From NCBI RefSeq assembly GCF_023266035.1, contig NZ_JAHFRY010000023.1, forward strand, positions 1-39,262: 39,262 bases of DNA. The letters are read 5' to 3'. The notes beneath the pieces were generated by a model. The model was not told the DNA's origin, made no database searches, and was given only the letters and a program-made list of their open reading frames with translations. This stretch comes from Nevskia sp. (lineage in GTDB: Bacteria; Pseudomonadota; Gammaproteobacteria; Nevskiales; Nevskiaceae). The first letter of the stretch is position 1. Every line of letters begins with the position of its first letter. Positions 24,092-32,642 of the stretch are shown here, one piece after another. The translations under genes were made by a program, and so were the position numbers.

Positions 24092-26449
24092 GTGACCACC
24101 GCATCCACAACTGGCAAGCCAGCCCGCCCCGCGAAGCCCCGAGCCAAGGCAGCGGCCAAGCCTGTGGCAGCAACCGAGCAGGGCGTGGCGACGATCATCG
24201 TGCCGGTGCGCGAGCTGGTCGAGTTCACTGCCAAGCGCGGCGATCTCGATCGCCGCTTCACGCCGGCACCGACCAGCCAGCAAGGCATTGCCGGCCACGC
24301 CACGGTCACCGGACGGCGTCCGGACGGCTACGAGCGTGAAGTCACACTCGAAGGCCGGCACGAGGAACTACGGGTGCGCGGCCGGGCCGATGGCTATGAC
24401 GCCGCCAGCAACGACCTCGAGGAGATCAAGACCCATCGTGGCGACAGCGCGCGCATTCCCGATAACCATCGCGCGCTGCACTGGGCGCAGCTGAAGGTCT
24501 ACGGCGCACTGCTGTGCCGGGCACGCGGGCTGGAGTCAGTCACGCTGACCCTGGTCTATTTCCGCATCGACGACGAAACCGAAACCTCGATCAGTGAAAC
24601 CCACGAGGCGGCAGCGCTGTTCGAGTACTTCGAGCAGCAGGCGGCGAGCTATCTGGCCTGGGCGCGCCAGCAGCAGGCGCATCGGCTGGCGCGCAATCAG
24701 GCGATCGAAGGCCTGACTTTCCCGCACCTCGAGTTCAACGCCGGCCAGCGCGCCCTCGCCGCCGCGGTGTATCGAGCGACCCTGAACAAGCAGCCGCTGC
24801 TCGCCCAGGCACCAACCGGCATCGGCAAGACGCTCGGCACGCTGTTCCCGGCGCTGAAGGCCTGCACCCGCGCACCGATCGACAAGCTGTTCTTTCTCAC
24901 CGCGAAGACGCCCGGCCGGCAAGTGGCGCTGGACGCGCTGGCTTTGATCCAGGGCGATCAGCCGGCGCTGCGCGTGCTGGAACTGGTGTCGCGCGACAAG
25001 AGCTGCGTGCATCCGGACAAGGAATGCCACGGCGCGTCCTGCCCGCTGGCGCAAGGCTTCTACGATCGATTGCCGGCCGCGCGAGCTGCGGCGGTGAGCA
25101 GCGCGAAACTCGATCAGCGCAGCGTGCAGACGGTTGCCGCCGAGCATGTCGTCTGCCCGTACTACCTGAGCCAGGAGCTGGTCCGCTGGGCCGATGTCGT
25201 GGTCGGCGATTACAACTATTACTTCGATGCCCACGCGCTGCTGCATGGCCTGACCGTGCTCAATGACTGGAAGATCGGCCTGCTGGTCGACGAGGCCCAC
25301 AACCTCGTCGATCGCGCTCGCGACATGTACTCGGCAACGCTCGATCAGCGCGCCCTGCAGCGCGCGCGCAAGGCTGCACCCGACGAACTACGCGCTTCAC
25401 TGAATCGCGTACAGCGCCGCTGGCCAGCGGCCAATCCCGATGCCTCGGATGGCTATCAAGCGCTGGAGGCTTTGCCCGCTGCGCTGATCGATGCGCTCTC
25501 GGATTTCATCGCCGCCGCCAGCAGGCTGCTCGGTGAAACCGGCGAACGCCTGCCGTTCGACCTGCAGCAGTTCTTCTTCGATGCGATCGGCCTGGTGAGG
25601 CTGGCGGAAAGCTTCGGTCCGCATTCGATGGTCGATCTAAGTCGTCATGCACCGGATGCCTTCAGCACCAAGCCCGGTTCGACCCTGTGTGTCCGCAACA
25701 TCGTGCCGGCGCCGTTCCTCGGTCCCCGATTCACCGCTGCTCATGGCGCGGTGCTGTTCTCGGCCACGCTCAACCCGCCGGACTACTACCGCCAGCTGCT
25801 CGGGCTGGCCGATGACACGCCCTGGCTCGACATCGCGTCACCGTTCTCGGCCGATCAGCTGTCAGTGCAGATCGCCAGCCGCATCTCGACCCGCTTCGAT
25901 GCCCGCGAAGCTTCGCTGGCACCGATCGTCGCTTTGATCGCCGCGCAGTACCGCAAGCAGCCGGGCAACTATCTGGCCTTCTTCAGCAGCTTCGATTACC
26001 TCGATCGCGTGCTCGCCCGGCTGATCGAAACCCATCCGGATCTGCCGGTCTGGGCCCAGCAGCGGCGCATGGACGAACCGGCGCGTCTCGCCTTCATTGA
26101 ACGCTTCCATGCAGAAAATCAGGGCATCGGCTTCGCGGTGCTCGGCGGCGTGTTTTCCGAAGGCATCGACCTGCCCGGCGCGCGGCTGATCGGCGCCTTC
26201 GTGGTGACGCTCGGCATTCCGCAGATCAACCCGGTCAACGAAGCGATGCGGGCGCGGCTGGAAACGCTGTTCGGCGCCGGCTACGAATACGCCTACCTGT
26301 ATCCCGGCCTGCGCAAGGTCGTGCAGGCCGCCGGCCGGGTGATCCGCCATCACAGCGATCGCGGCACCGTGGTGCTGGTCGATCGCCGTTATGCGCGGCA
26401 AGACGTGCAGGCCTTGCTGCCGGCCTGGTGGGCGATCACGCGCTCGTAG
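24092..26449 (+). CDS. PD-(D/E)XK nuclease-XPD/DinG-type helicase fusion
   Basis: A 785-residue protein with a GTG start. After a Lys/Ala/Pro tail (1-30) comes a RecB/Cas4-like nuclease domain: D100 (GRADGYD), E111-I-K113 and Q133xxxY137 (QLKVYGAL) form the PD-(D/E)XK and QxxxY motifs. The superfamily-2 XPD-type helicase follows. Walker A is APTGIGKT (240-247), four cysteines C305, C312, C317 and C355 are placed for a 4Fe-4S cluster, and the DEAH box is at 400-403. Motif VI is QAAGRVIRH near the C-terminus. It likely unwinds 5'-3' and may cut branched or damaged DNA. Its stop TAG lies inside a REP element shared with the convergent gene. All visible catalytic residues are intact. Confidence 0.92.
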   Translation: MTTASTTGKPARPAKPRAKAAAKPVAATEQGVATIIVPVRELVEFTAKRGDLDRRFTPAPTSQQGIAGHATVTGRRPDGYEREVTLEGRHEELRVRGRADGYDAASNDLEEIKTHRGDSARIPDNHRALHWAQLKVYGALLCRARGLESVTLTLVYFRIDDETETSISETHEAAALFEYFEQQAASYLAWARQQQAHRLARNQAIEGLTFPHLEFNAGQRALAAAVYRATLNKQPLLAQAPTGIGKTLGTLFPALKACTRAPIDKLFFLTAKTPGRQVALDALALIQGDQPALRVLELVSRDKSCVHPDKECHGASCPLAQGFYDRLPAARAAAVSSAKLDQRSVQTVAAEHVVCPYYLSQELVRWADVVVGDYNYYFDAHALLHGLTVLNDWKIGLLVDEAHNLVDRARDMYSATLDQRALQRARKAAPDELRASLNRVQRRWPAANPDASDGYQALEALPAALIDALSDFIAAASRLLGETGERLPFDLQQFFFDAIGLVRLAESFGPHSMVDLSRHAPDAFSTKPGSTLCVRNIVPAPFLGPRFTAAHGAVLFSATLNPPDYYRQLLGLADDTPWLDIASPFSADQLSVQIASRISTRFDAREASLAPIVALIAAQYRKQPGNYLAFFSSFDYLDRVLARLIETHPDLPVWAQQRRMDEPARLAFIERFHAENQGIGFAVLGGVFSEGIDLPGARLIGAFVVTLGIPQINPVNEAMRARLETLFGAGYEYAYLYPGLRKVVQAAGRVIRHHSDRGTVVLVDRRYARQDVQALLPAWWAITRS

Positions 26450-26507
26450 GTCGCCCCTCGGGCGACGCGGCGCCGAAGCCGGAAGCGTCGGGCGCGGCCC
26501 GACCTAC
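26446..26507. repeat. Symmetric GTAG-type REP pair (REPIN-like)
   Basis: Left unit: GTAG (26446-26449), GTCGCCC, loop CTC, GGGCGAC (to 26466). Right unit, inverted: GTCGGGC (26487-26493), loop GCG, GCCCGAC, CTAC (26504-26507). Each is a head tetranucleotide plus a 7-bp hairpin, the layout of REP elements mobilised by RAYT transposases. The TAG of each GTAG is the stop codon of the gene running into it. Confidence 0.75.
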
Positions 26508-28051
26508 GCGAACCTTTTCCGCAACTCGGTCTTGACGATCTTGCCGTTCGGGTTGCGCGGCATCGTCTCGATCACATGCAGCGCTTTCGGCAGCTTGTAG
26601 CGCGCCAGCCGCGGCGCGACGAAGGCGAGCAGCGTCTCCAGATCGAGTCCTTGTCCAGCCTTCAGCACCGCGATCACGACCACGGTTTCGCCCCAGCGAG
26701 CGTCCGCTGCGCCGATCACCGCGACTTCGGCGATCGCCGGATGCTCGTAGAGCAGGCTTTCGATCTCGGCTGGATAGATGTTCTCGCCGCCGCTGATGAT
26801 CATGTCCTTGATGCGATCGCACATCGTGTAGAAACCGTCGGCATCGACCCAGGCACCGTCGCCGCTGTGCATCCAGCCGTCGGCATCGAGCGCGGCCGCG
26901 GTCTCCGCCGGCCGGTTCCAGTAGCCCTGGGTGATGTTGCCGCCGCGCATGCAGATTTCGCCGCGCTCGCCGGGCGTGGTGATGGTGTTGCCGTCGCGGT
27001 CGATGAGCTTGACCTCGGTGAGCAAACCGGGCCGGCCGCAAGAGCCGAGCTTGGTGATTGCCCGCTCGGTTTCCAGGAAAGTGACGCCGGCCGTCGCTTC
27101 GGTCATGCCGTAGCACTGGCTGACCGGAATGCCGCGGGCGTTGTAGGTGTGCAGTAGTGGTTCCGGCACCGGCGCGCCACCGGCGACGATCAGGCGCATC
27201 GCCGACAGATCAGCGCTCAGGTAACGCTCGTGCTGAGACGCGAACAGCATCATCGCCGGCACTGCGAAGGTCACCGTGACCTTGTAGCGTTCCAGATCGT
27301 TCAGGAACTGCAGCGGATCGAAGCTCTGCTGCAGCACCACGTGACCGCCGACCAACAGGGTCGGCAGCAGCACCACGCAGATACCGCCGACATGGAATAG
27401 CGGCGCACAGTTCAAGGTCACGTCCTGCGAGGTGTAATCGCTGGCCAGCAGCCAGTTGATGTTGTTGGTCCACAGGTTGCCGTTGCTCAGCATCACACCC
27501 TTCGGCCGGCCGGTGGTGCCGGAGGTGTAGATCAGCAACGCCACATCGTCGGGCAAGCCGTTGACCGCAGCCGGCACTGGCAACTCGTCGGACATGCCAG
27601 CGCTCAGCGAACCCCAGCCAAGCTCGGCTTCGTCGAGCAACAGATAGCGCCGGCAAGGCAGCTCGGCACGCGCCGGTTCGATCACTGCGGCGTGCTGCGT
27701 ATCGGCAACCAGCGTATGTGCGCCGGCATCGTTGATGATGTCGGCCAGTTCTGGCCGCGACAGGCGGAAGTTCAGCGGCACGAAGATCGCGCCGATCCGC
27801 GCACAGGCGAACAGCGCGACCATGATCAGCGAGTGATTGAGGCTGAGCCAGGCGACTCGATCGCCGGCCCGCACGCCGCCGCTGACGAACACCGCCGCCA
27901 TCCGCTCGATGCTTTTCTGCATCTCGCCGTAGCTCAAGGTGTGATCCTTGAAACTCAGCGCTGCCCGCTCCGGCGCCCGCAGCGCGCGGCGGCGAAACCA
28001 TTCGGCAAGGCCTTGGGGATCGATCGAGCGATTGTGCATTTCAGTCAACAT
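26504..28051 (-). CDS. Acyl-CoA synthetase (AMP-forming, long/medium-chain type)
   Basis: A 515-residue ANL-superfamily ligase. ATG 28051 is chosen over a TTG two codons upstream; an ATG four codons later is also possible. Signature motifs are the P-loop YTSGTTGRPKG (about residues 175-185), YGMTEA, DGWMHSGD, the hinge DRIKDMIISGGENIYPAEIE and the catalytic Lys region PRNPNGKIVKTEL. It activates a carboxylic acid to acyl-AMP and then acyl-CoA in the cytosol; an aliphatic, aromatic or terpenoid acid cannot be excluded. It is divergent from a Nudix hydrolase gene and convergent with the helicase. Its stop codon is supplied by the REP unit. No clear Shine-Dalgarno is seen. Confidence 0.95.
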   Translation of the reverse strand: MLTEMHNRSIDPQGLAEWFRRRALRAPERAALSFKDHTLSYGEMQKSIERMAAVFVSGGVRAGDRVAWLSLNHSLIMVALFACARIGAIFVPLNFRLSRPELADIINDAGAHTLVADTQHAAVIEPARAELPCRRYLLLDEAELGWGSLSAGMSDELPVPAAVNGLPDDVALLIYTSGTTGRPKGVMLSNGNLWTNNINWLLASDYTSQDVTLNCAPLFHVGGICVVLLPTLLVGGHVVLQQSFDPLQFLNDLERYKVTVTFAVPAMMLFASQHERYLSADLSAMRLIVAGGAPVPEPLLHTYNARGIPVSQCYGMTEATAGVTFLETERAITKLGSCGRPGLLTEVKLIDRDGNTITTPGERGEICMRGGNITQGYWNRPAETAAALDADGWMHSGDGAWVDADGFYTMCDRIKDMIISGGENIYPAEIESLLYEHPAIAEVAVIGAADARWGETVVVIAVLKAGQGLDLETLLAFVAPRLARYKLPKALHVIETMPRNPNGKIVKTELRKRFA

Positions 28052-28128
28052 GGGCAACTGGCGGACCGCAAAAAATAGTAGCGTACCGTATCAATTTCTC
28101 TCCAATCTGCCCGTCCCCGGAAACCGAA

Positions 28129-28956
28129 ATGTCCGAAGCCGCCATCGCCCCTGCCCGCCTCGCGGCGACCATCCTGCTGCTGCGCGACGATCCCGCCGCT
28201 ACGGAGGCAAAGGTTGAAGCCCAGATGGAAGTGTTCATGGTGGTGCGCCATCAGCAGATCGACTTCGCATCCGGCGCGCTGGTGTTTCCGGGCGGCAAGC
28301 TTGCCGCCGGCGACAGCGATCCGCGTCTTACCCAACTGTGCTCAGGCGCCGATGGCCTGTCGACCGAGCAACTGGCGCTGAGAGTCGCGGCGATTCGCGA
28401 AGCCTTCGAGGAAAGCGGCGTGCTGCTGGCGCGCAAGCGTGGCGCGTCCAAGCTCATTGGCGCTGAGGTGCTCGATGCGCTCGATCGTTACCGCAAGCCG
28501 CTCGACTCCGGCGCGATTGGCATCGTCGAGATGCTCGAAAGTGAAAGCCTGGAACTGGCCTGCGAAGCGCTGGTGCCGTTCGCGCACTGGGTCACGCCGA
28601 CCTTCATGCCGAAGCGCTTCGATACCTATTTCTTCCTTGCCGTGGCGCCGTCCGAACAGGTGGCCGGTCATGACGGCCGGGAGATGGTCGACTCGGTCTG
28701 GCTGCGCCCGGCGGCGGTGCTCGCCGAAGCAGCGGCGGGCACTCGCACCTTGGTGCCAGCCACCTTGTTGAACGTCGAGAAGCTCGGCGAGCAGACCACC
28801 GTCGCCGGCGCGCTGGCCGCAGCCCGCAAGCAGCCGCCAGTGATGGTGCTGCCGGAAGTCGTCGAGCAGGCCCCTGGCGTTGAGAGCGCTCAAGGCACGC
28901 GGACGCTGCGGATTCCGAGCAACGCCGGCTACAAGGTCACCGAGTTCAGTTTCTGA
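28129..28956 (+). CDS. Nudix hydrolase, NUDT19-like extended form
   Basis: A 275-residue Nudix protein. The Nudix box is split: GG at 55-56 (VFPGGKL) and REAFEESGVLL at 90-100 (R90-E91 ... E94-E95 ... G97), with a ~30-residue insertion between them. That arrangement is typical of the CoA-diphosphatase-like NUDT7/NUDT19 group rather than MutT. A C-terminal domain of about 170 residues follows, with HWVTPTFMPKRFDTYFF as a conserved patch. The likely reaction is hydrolysis of CoA or acyl-CoA to phosphopantetheine derivatives. That fits its divergent neighbour, an acyl-CoA synthetase, across a 77-bp gap. The assignment to CoA is inference; the fold is certain. Confidence 0.9.
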   Translation: MSEAAIAPARLAATILLLRDDPAATEAKVEAQMEVFMVVRHQQIDFASGALVFPGGKLAAGDSDPRLTQLCSGADGLSTEQLALRVAAIREAFEESGVLLARKRGASKLIGAEVLDALDRYRKPLDSGAIGIVEMLESESLELACEALVPFAHWVTPTFMPKRFDTYFFLAVAPSEQVAGHDGREMVDSVWLRPAAVLAEAAAGTRTLVPATLLNVEKLGEQTTVAGALAAARKQPPVMVLPEVVEQAPGVESAQGTRTLRIPSNAGYKVTEFSF

Positions 28957-28969
28957 GAATCCTTCTGCT

Positions 28970-29026
28970 GGGCCGGGCTGTCCCTCGCTTTACAGCGCAG
29001 CGCAGCAATCGGGACAGTAGCGGCCC
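28970..29026 (+). terminator. Structured hairpin between the Nudix and BASS genes
   Basis: CTGTCCC (28978-28984) pairs with GGGACAG (29011-29017), and outside it GGGCCG (28970-28975) pairs with CGGCCC (29021-29026). It starts 14 bp after the Nudix stop and could terminate transcription or shield the next gene. No T-run follows. Confidence 0.4.
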
Positions 29027-29050
29027 TTGCTTCACCGGTCTCCCGATCCA

Positions 29051-29935
29051 ATGCTGGCGACGATCTCCTCCACCTATCTGCCGATCGCGCTGGCCGTGAT
29101 CATGCTCGGCCTCGGTCTGTCGCTGACCACGGCGGACTTCCGTCGCGTGCTGACCCAGCCGCGCGCTGTCGCCGTGGCGCTGGTCGTGCAGGTGCTGATC
29201 CTGCCGGCGATCGCATTCGGGCTGTGCCTCGCCTTTGCGCTGCCGCCGGAACTGGCCGTCGGCCTGATGGTGCTCGCCGCTTCACCCGGTGGCACCAGCG
29301 CCAATCTGTTCAGCCATCTGGCACATGGCGACGTGGCGCTCAACATCACGCTGACGGCGGTGAACTCGGTGCTGGCGATCATCAGCCTGCCGCTGATCAT
29401 CAACCTGGCGCTGGTGCACTTCATCGGCGAGGCGCGCAGCGTGCCGCTGCAATTCTCGAAGGTGGCGCAGGTGGTGGCGATCGTCATCGTGCCGGTGCTG
29501 GTCGGCATGCTGCTGCGCAATCGTCGGCCGGCGCTGGCGATCCGCTTCGAGACCCCCGTGAAGCTGTTTTCGGTCCTGTTCCTGATTCTGCTGGTGGTGC
29601 TGATCATGGTCAGCGGCTGGAAGACCATTGCCCAACACATGGCCAGCGTCGGCAGTGCTGCGCTGCTGTTCAACCTGATCAGTCTGGCAATCGGCTACAA
29701 GCTGCCACGACTGCTCGGCCTCGGCCGCCCGCAGGCGATCGCCATCGGCATGGAGATCGGCGTCCACAACTCGGCACTGGCCATCGCCATCGCACTGTCG
29801 CCGCTGCTGCTGAACCAGCCGACGATGGCGATCCCGGCAACGCTGTACAGCCCGATCATGATGGCAACCGCCGGCCTGTTCGCGTTCTGGCTGACACGGG
29901 GCCATCGCAACAGCACCGCTCACCACGATGAATAA
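29051..29935 (+). CDS. Bile acid:sodium symporter (BASS) family transporter
   Basis: A 294-residue membrane protein with about nine to ten TM segments. Family marks are MLGLGLSLTTADFRRVLTQP at the N-terminus, LMVLAASPGGTSANLFSHLAHGD (sodium-site region with the crossover helix) and MEIGVHNSALAIAIA in the second repeat. ATG 29051 is preferred to a TTG at 29027. BASS proteins import organic anions such as bile acids, steroid conjugates or small acids with sodium. Next to an acyl-CoA synthetase and an acyl-CoA dehydrogenase it could import an organic acid for degradation (inference). The stop overlaps the start of the DUF599 gene by 8 nt. Confidence 0.92.
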   Translation: MLATISSTYLPIALAVIMLGLGLSLTTADFRRVLTQPRAVAVALVVQVLILPAIAFGLCLAFALPPELAVGLMVLAASPGGTSANLFSHLAHGDVALNITLTAVNSVLAIISLPLIINLALVHFIGEARSVPLQFSKVAQVVAIVIVPVLVGMLLRNRRPALAIRFETPVKLFSVLFLILLVVLIMVSGWKTIAQHMASVGSAALLFNLISLAIGYKLPRLLGLGRPQAIAIGMEIGVHNSALAIAIALSPLLLNQPTMAIPATLYSPIMMATAGLFAFWLTRGHRNSTAHHDE

Positions 29936-30590
29936 CTCGCACACCTGGATCGCGGCACTGGCGACGATCGCGGTGCTGATCGCCTACGAAGCCGTGCAGG
30001 CGCTGATGCGCTGGCGCACGCCGGAGCGCGTTGCCCGCACCTCGCACATGCGGCTGCGCGAGGAATGGTTCGCGGCCGTGTCCGGCCATCCGGGTTCGGA
30101 ACTGCTCGCCGTGCAGACGCTGCGCAACTCGCTGATGTCGGCAACGATGACCGCCTCGACCGCCGTGCTCGGCCTGGTGGCCACGGTGAGCCTCGCGGCA
30201 CCGTCACTGCACGCTCGTTTCAACGACCCGGATGGCCTGGTCCTGATCACGCCCAGCCTGATGCTCGAGCTGGTCCTGCTGAGCCTGCTGTTCGCGTCAC
30301 TGGTTTGCTCGGCGATGGCCGTGCGCTACTACAACCATGCCGGTTTCATCATCGGCATGCCCAGCGAATCGCCGGCCCGGCAGCGCTGGAACGATGCCGG
30401 ACGAGTCTGCGTGCGGCGTGGTGGCGTGCTGTACAGCTGGGGTCTGCGCTATCTGGTGCTGGTCGCGCCGATCCTGGCCGCGGCCCTGCACCCCTACGCC
30501 GGACCACCTGCAGCGCTGCTGGTGATCTGCGTGCTGTATGGCTTCGATCGCAGCGAGACGCCGGTTTCGGTATCGGTATCGCTGCGCTAA
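29928..30590 (+). CDS. DUF599 family membrane protein
   Basis: A 220-residue protein starting inside the end of the BASS gene, so translation is coupled. It has a TM segment at residues 8-26, a cytosolic part with RTPERVARTSHMRLREEWFAAVSG, and then TM segments near 75-93, 107-131 and 170-205. Conserved DUF599 parts are VQTLRNSLMSATMTAS, RYYNHAGFIIGMP and the late GLRYLVLVAP. The function of the family is unknown; the overlap suggests a role connected with the transporter. The gene runs into a hairpin that fills the whole 32-bp gap to the convergent dehydrogenase. Confidence 0.85.
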   Translation: MNNSHTWIAALATIAVLIAYEAVQALMRWRTPERVARTSHMRLREEWFAAVSGHPGSELLAVQTLRNSLMSATMTASTAVLGLVATVSLAAPSLHARFNDPDGLVLITPSLMLELVLLSLLFASLVCSAMAVRYYNHAGFIIGMPSESPARQRWNDAGRVCVRRGGVLYSWGLRYLVLVAPILAAALHPYAGPPAALLVICVLYGFDRSETPVSVSVSLR

Positions 30591-30622
30591 GGATCAAGCG
30601 GCCAGGCTGCGGCCGATGATCC
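30591..30622. terminator. Bidirectional hairpin filling a convergent gap
   Basis: GGATCA (30591-30596) is inverted by TGATCC (30617-30622), with inner GGCC/GGCC pairing. The element occupies exactly the 32 bp between the stops of the DUF599 gene and the convergent acyl-CoA dehydrogenase gene, so it can serve both directions. Confidence 0.5.
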
Positions 30623-31756
30623 TCAAGCAGCCGACAGGCTGCGCCCAATAATAATTTTCTGGATGTCCGAGGTGCCTTCGTAGATCTGGCAGACGCGGAC
30701 ATCGCGATAGATGCGCTCGACCGGGAAATCCTCGACATAGCCGTAGCCGCCGAAGGTCTGGATCGCCACCGAGCAGACCGCTTCCGCGGTTTCCGATGCG
30801 AACAGCTTGGCCATGCAGGCCTGTTCCAGACAGGGCATACCGGCGTCCTTCATCCGCGCTGCCGACAGCACCAGCTGGCGCGCCGCTTCGAGGCGAGTCT
30901 TGGCATCGACGAGGCGGAAGCTGACCGCCTGATGATCAACCAAGCGCTTGCCGAACGAGGTGCGTTCGCCGGCGTAGCGGATCGCCGCTTCAAGTGCAGC
31001 CTGCGCCATGCCGACGCTCTGCGCGGCGATGCCGATGCGGCCTGATTCCAGGCTCGAGAGCGCGATCCTGTAGCCCTCGCCTTCGCCGCCGATCATTGCG
31101 TCGAGCGGCAGTTCCAGGTCATCGAACTGCAGGCTGCAGGTGTCGGAAGCCTTCTGGCCAAGCTTGTGCTCGATCTTCGACACGCTGTAGCCGGTGGTTT
31201 CCGTCGGCACCAGGAACGCCGAGATGCCGCGCTTGGGATTGGCCGGATCGGTGACCGCGAAGACGATCGTGTAGCGGCCGATCTTGCCACTGGTGATGAA
31301 CTGCTTGGCGCCGTTGATGACGTAGCGATCGCCATGACGCACGGCGCGGGTGCGCAATGCAGAGGCATCGGAGCCGGCCTGGCTTTCGGTCAGCGCAAAC
31401 GCACCGATGAACTCGCCGCGCGCGGCCGGGCGCAGCACGTCGGCTTTTTGCGCGTCCGAGCCATAGCGTTCGAGGATCGCGCAGAACGGCGCGTTGTGGA
31501 CCGACATCACCGTCGACACCGCACCATCGCCTTCGGCCACGGCCATCAACGCCAGCGCGTAGGAAACGTAATCGGCGCCTGCACCGTCCCAGTCCGGCGA
31601 CACGGTCATGCCGAGCAGGCCGATGCTGGCCAGGCCTTCGAATACTGCCGGCTCGATCGCCAGCGCCTTCTCGCGCGCGGCAGCGCCGGGGGCCAGCACT
31701 TCCCGCGAGTAGCGGCGCGCGGCGTCGTCGACCAGTCTTTGTTCTTCAGTCAGCAT
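30623..31756 (-). CDS. Acyl-CoA dehydrogenase
   Basis: A complete 377-residue flavoenzyme from ATG 31756. N-terminal helices start with LTEEQRLVDDAARRYSREVLAP. The flavin and substrate motif is ALTESQAGSDAS, then YVINGAKQFITSG and the middle beta domain. The C-terminal bundle carries TFGGYGYVEDFPVERIYRDVR and the catalytic base E360 in IYEGTSDIQ. The position of that Glu is typical of short/branched- or medium-chain enzymes. It oxidises an acyl-CoA to the 2-enoyl-CoA, passing electrons to ETF. It is intact, unlike the broken homologue at 13.2-13.9 kb, and the two sequences differ clearly. It is convergent with the BASS-DUF599 pair. Confidence 0.95.
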   Translation of the reverse strand: MLTEEQRLVDDAARRYSREVLAPGAAAREKALAIEPAVFEGLASIGLLGMTVSPDWDGAGADYVSYALALMAVAEGDGAVSTVMSVHNAPFCAILERYGSDAQKADVLRPAARGEFIGAFALTESQAGSDASALRTRAVRHGDRYVINGAKQFITSGKIGRYTIVFAVTDPANPKRGISAFLVPTETTGYSVSKIEHKLGQKASDTCSLQFDDLELPLDAMIGGEGEGYRIALSSLESGRIGIAAQSVGMAQAALEAAIRYAGERTSFGKRLVDHQAVSFRLVDAKTRLEAARQLVLSAARMKDAGMPCLEQACMAKLFASETAEAVCSVAIQTFGGYGYVEDFPVERIYRDVRVCQIYEGTSDIQKIIIGRSLSAA

Positions 31757-32111
31757 TGAGTTCGGAGGTTCGGTTCGAGGGAGATTCAAGCGTTGACGGG
31801 CCTGTACAAGCTTGCTGCAGCGCTTGCGCGCCATCGCAGCCCATTGTGAAAGCTGGATTGTGGCGGGTCTGATAGCCGCTCACCCCAGCCATTTGGCCGG
31901 GGTTCGCACTCCGTTGACCGGAGCCCGTTGCGGCTTGATGCTGGGCGTTCTCGGTAACTCTGCGATCAACGGATAAGCTACGCCGACAAGCAGAATGAGG
32001 AATTCGGCGCGCAAGCACCTATACTCGCGTGCCGGCGGTAGTCGTGAGCTTGCAACAAGCTTGCAGCACTGGCGCAATCACACAATCACATCTAAAGACA
32101 TCAGGAGCCCC
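31757..32111. promoter_or_regulatory. Divergent promoter region of acyl-CoA dehydrogenase and HU-like genes
   Basis: 355 bp without a gene. ACAAGCTTGC occurs twice (31806-31815 and 32055-32064), each about 50 bp upstream of one of the divergent starts, with the palindrome CAAGCTTG inside it. A -10-like TATACT lies at 32020-32025. AGGAG precedes the HU-like ATG. A hairpin CCCCAGCC-ATTT-GGCCGGGG near 31883 has one mismatch. No RNA gene is recognised. Confidence 0.35.
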
Positions 32112-32555
32112 ATGGCCAAAGTAGCCTCGAAGACCACGACCAAGACCGCCCCGACCAAGGCCGCTGCCAAGCCGGCCGCGACCAAGGCTGCTGCGACCAA
32201 AGCAGCCGCCAAGCCGAAGGCCGCTGAACCGGCAGCGCTGAAGCCGATCAAGGAAACGCTGAACAAGACCGGGCTGATCGCCCACCTCGTCACCCATAGC
32301 GGCATCGAAGCGAAGGGCGTCAAGAAGGTGCTCGAAGCGCTGGAAGGCGCGATCGCTTCGTCGGTCAGCAAGAAGGGCGCAGGCTCGTTCGTGCTGCCGG
32401 GCTACCTGAAGATCTCGGCGGTCAAGGTTCCGGCCAAGCCGAAGCGCAAGGGCATCAACCGCTTCACCGGCCAGGAGCAGACCTTCGCCGCCAAGCCGGC
32501 CTCGCTGAAGATCCGCGTGCGTCCGCTGAAGAAGCTGAAGGACGCGGTGGCCTGA
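32112..32555 (+). CDS. HU/IHF-like DNA-binding protein with histone-like N-terminal tail
   Basis: A 147-residue protein. Residues 1-45 are a Lys/Ala/Thr/Pro-rich tail with repeated AATKAA/AAAKP units, like eukaryotic H1 tails or bacterial AlgP-type proteins. Residues 46-147 are an HU-fold domain: helices (IKETLNKTGLIAHLVTHSG, KGVKKVLEALEGAIASSV), the core GAGSFVLPGYLKIS, and a DNA-wrapping arm with INRFTGQEQTFAAKPASLKIRVRP, close to HU's GRNPxTGxx arm. AGGAG precedes the ATG. It probably compacts DNA in the nucleoid, with the tail adding non-specific binding. It is followed by a very strong hairpin terminator, consistent with a monocistronic, highly expressed gene. Confidence 0.92.
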   Translation: MAKVASKTTTKTAPTKAAAKPAATKAAATKAAAKPKAAEPAALKPIKETLNKTGLIAHLVTHSGIEAKGVKKVLEALEGAIASSVSKKGAGSFVLPGYLKISAVKVPAKPKRKGINRFTGQEQTFAAKPASLKIRVRPLKKLKDAVA

Positions 32556-32606
32556 TCGGCCATTGCTGAAGTCTTGACCGCCAGCCTTCACGCCGGGCGG
32601 TCCTGA

Positions 32607-32642
32607 ACAAAGGGCGGCGACCGCGAGGTCGCCGCCCTTTGT
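32607..32642 (+). terminator. Rho-independent-type terminator of the HU-like gene
   Basis: A 16-bp perfect stem (32607-32622 with 32627-32642) around the loop GCGA, containing AAAGGGCGGCGACC and its inverse. A short T-containing tail (GTCGTTTCC) overlaps its 3' end. It lies 52 bp past the stop. Confidence 0.85.

Noticed and set aside
31746-32018. A 90-codon reverse frame upstream of the acyl-CoA dehydrogenase
   Set aside because: No ribosome binding site or recognisable domain, and it overlaps the likely promoter region.
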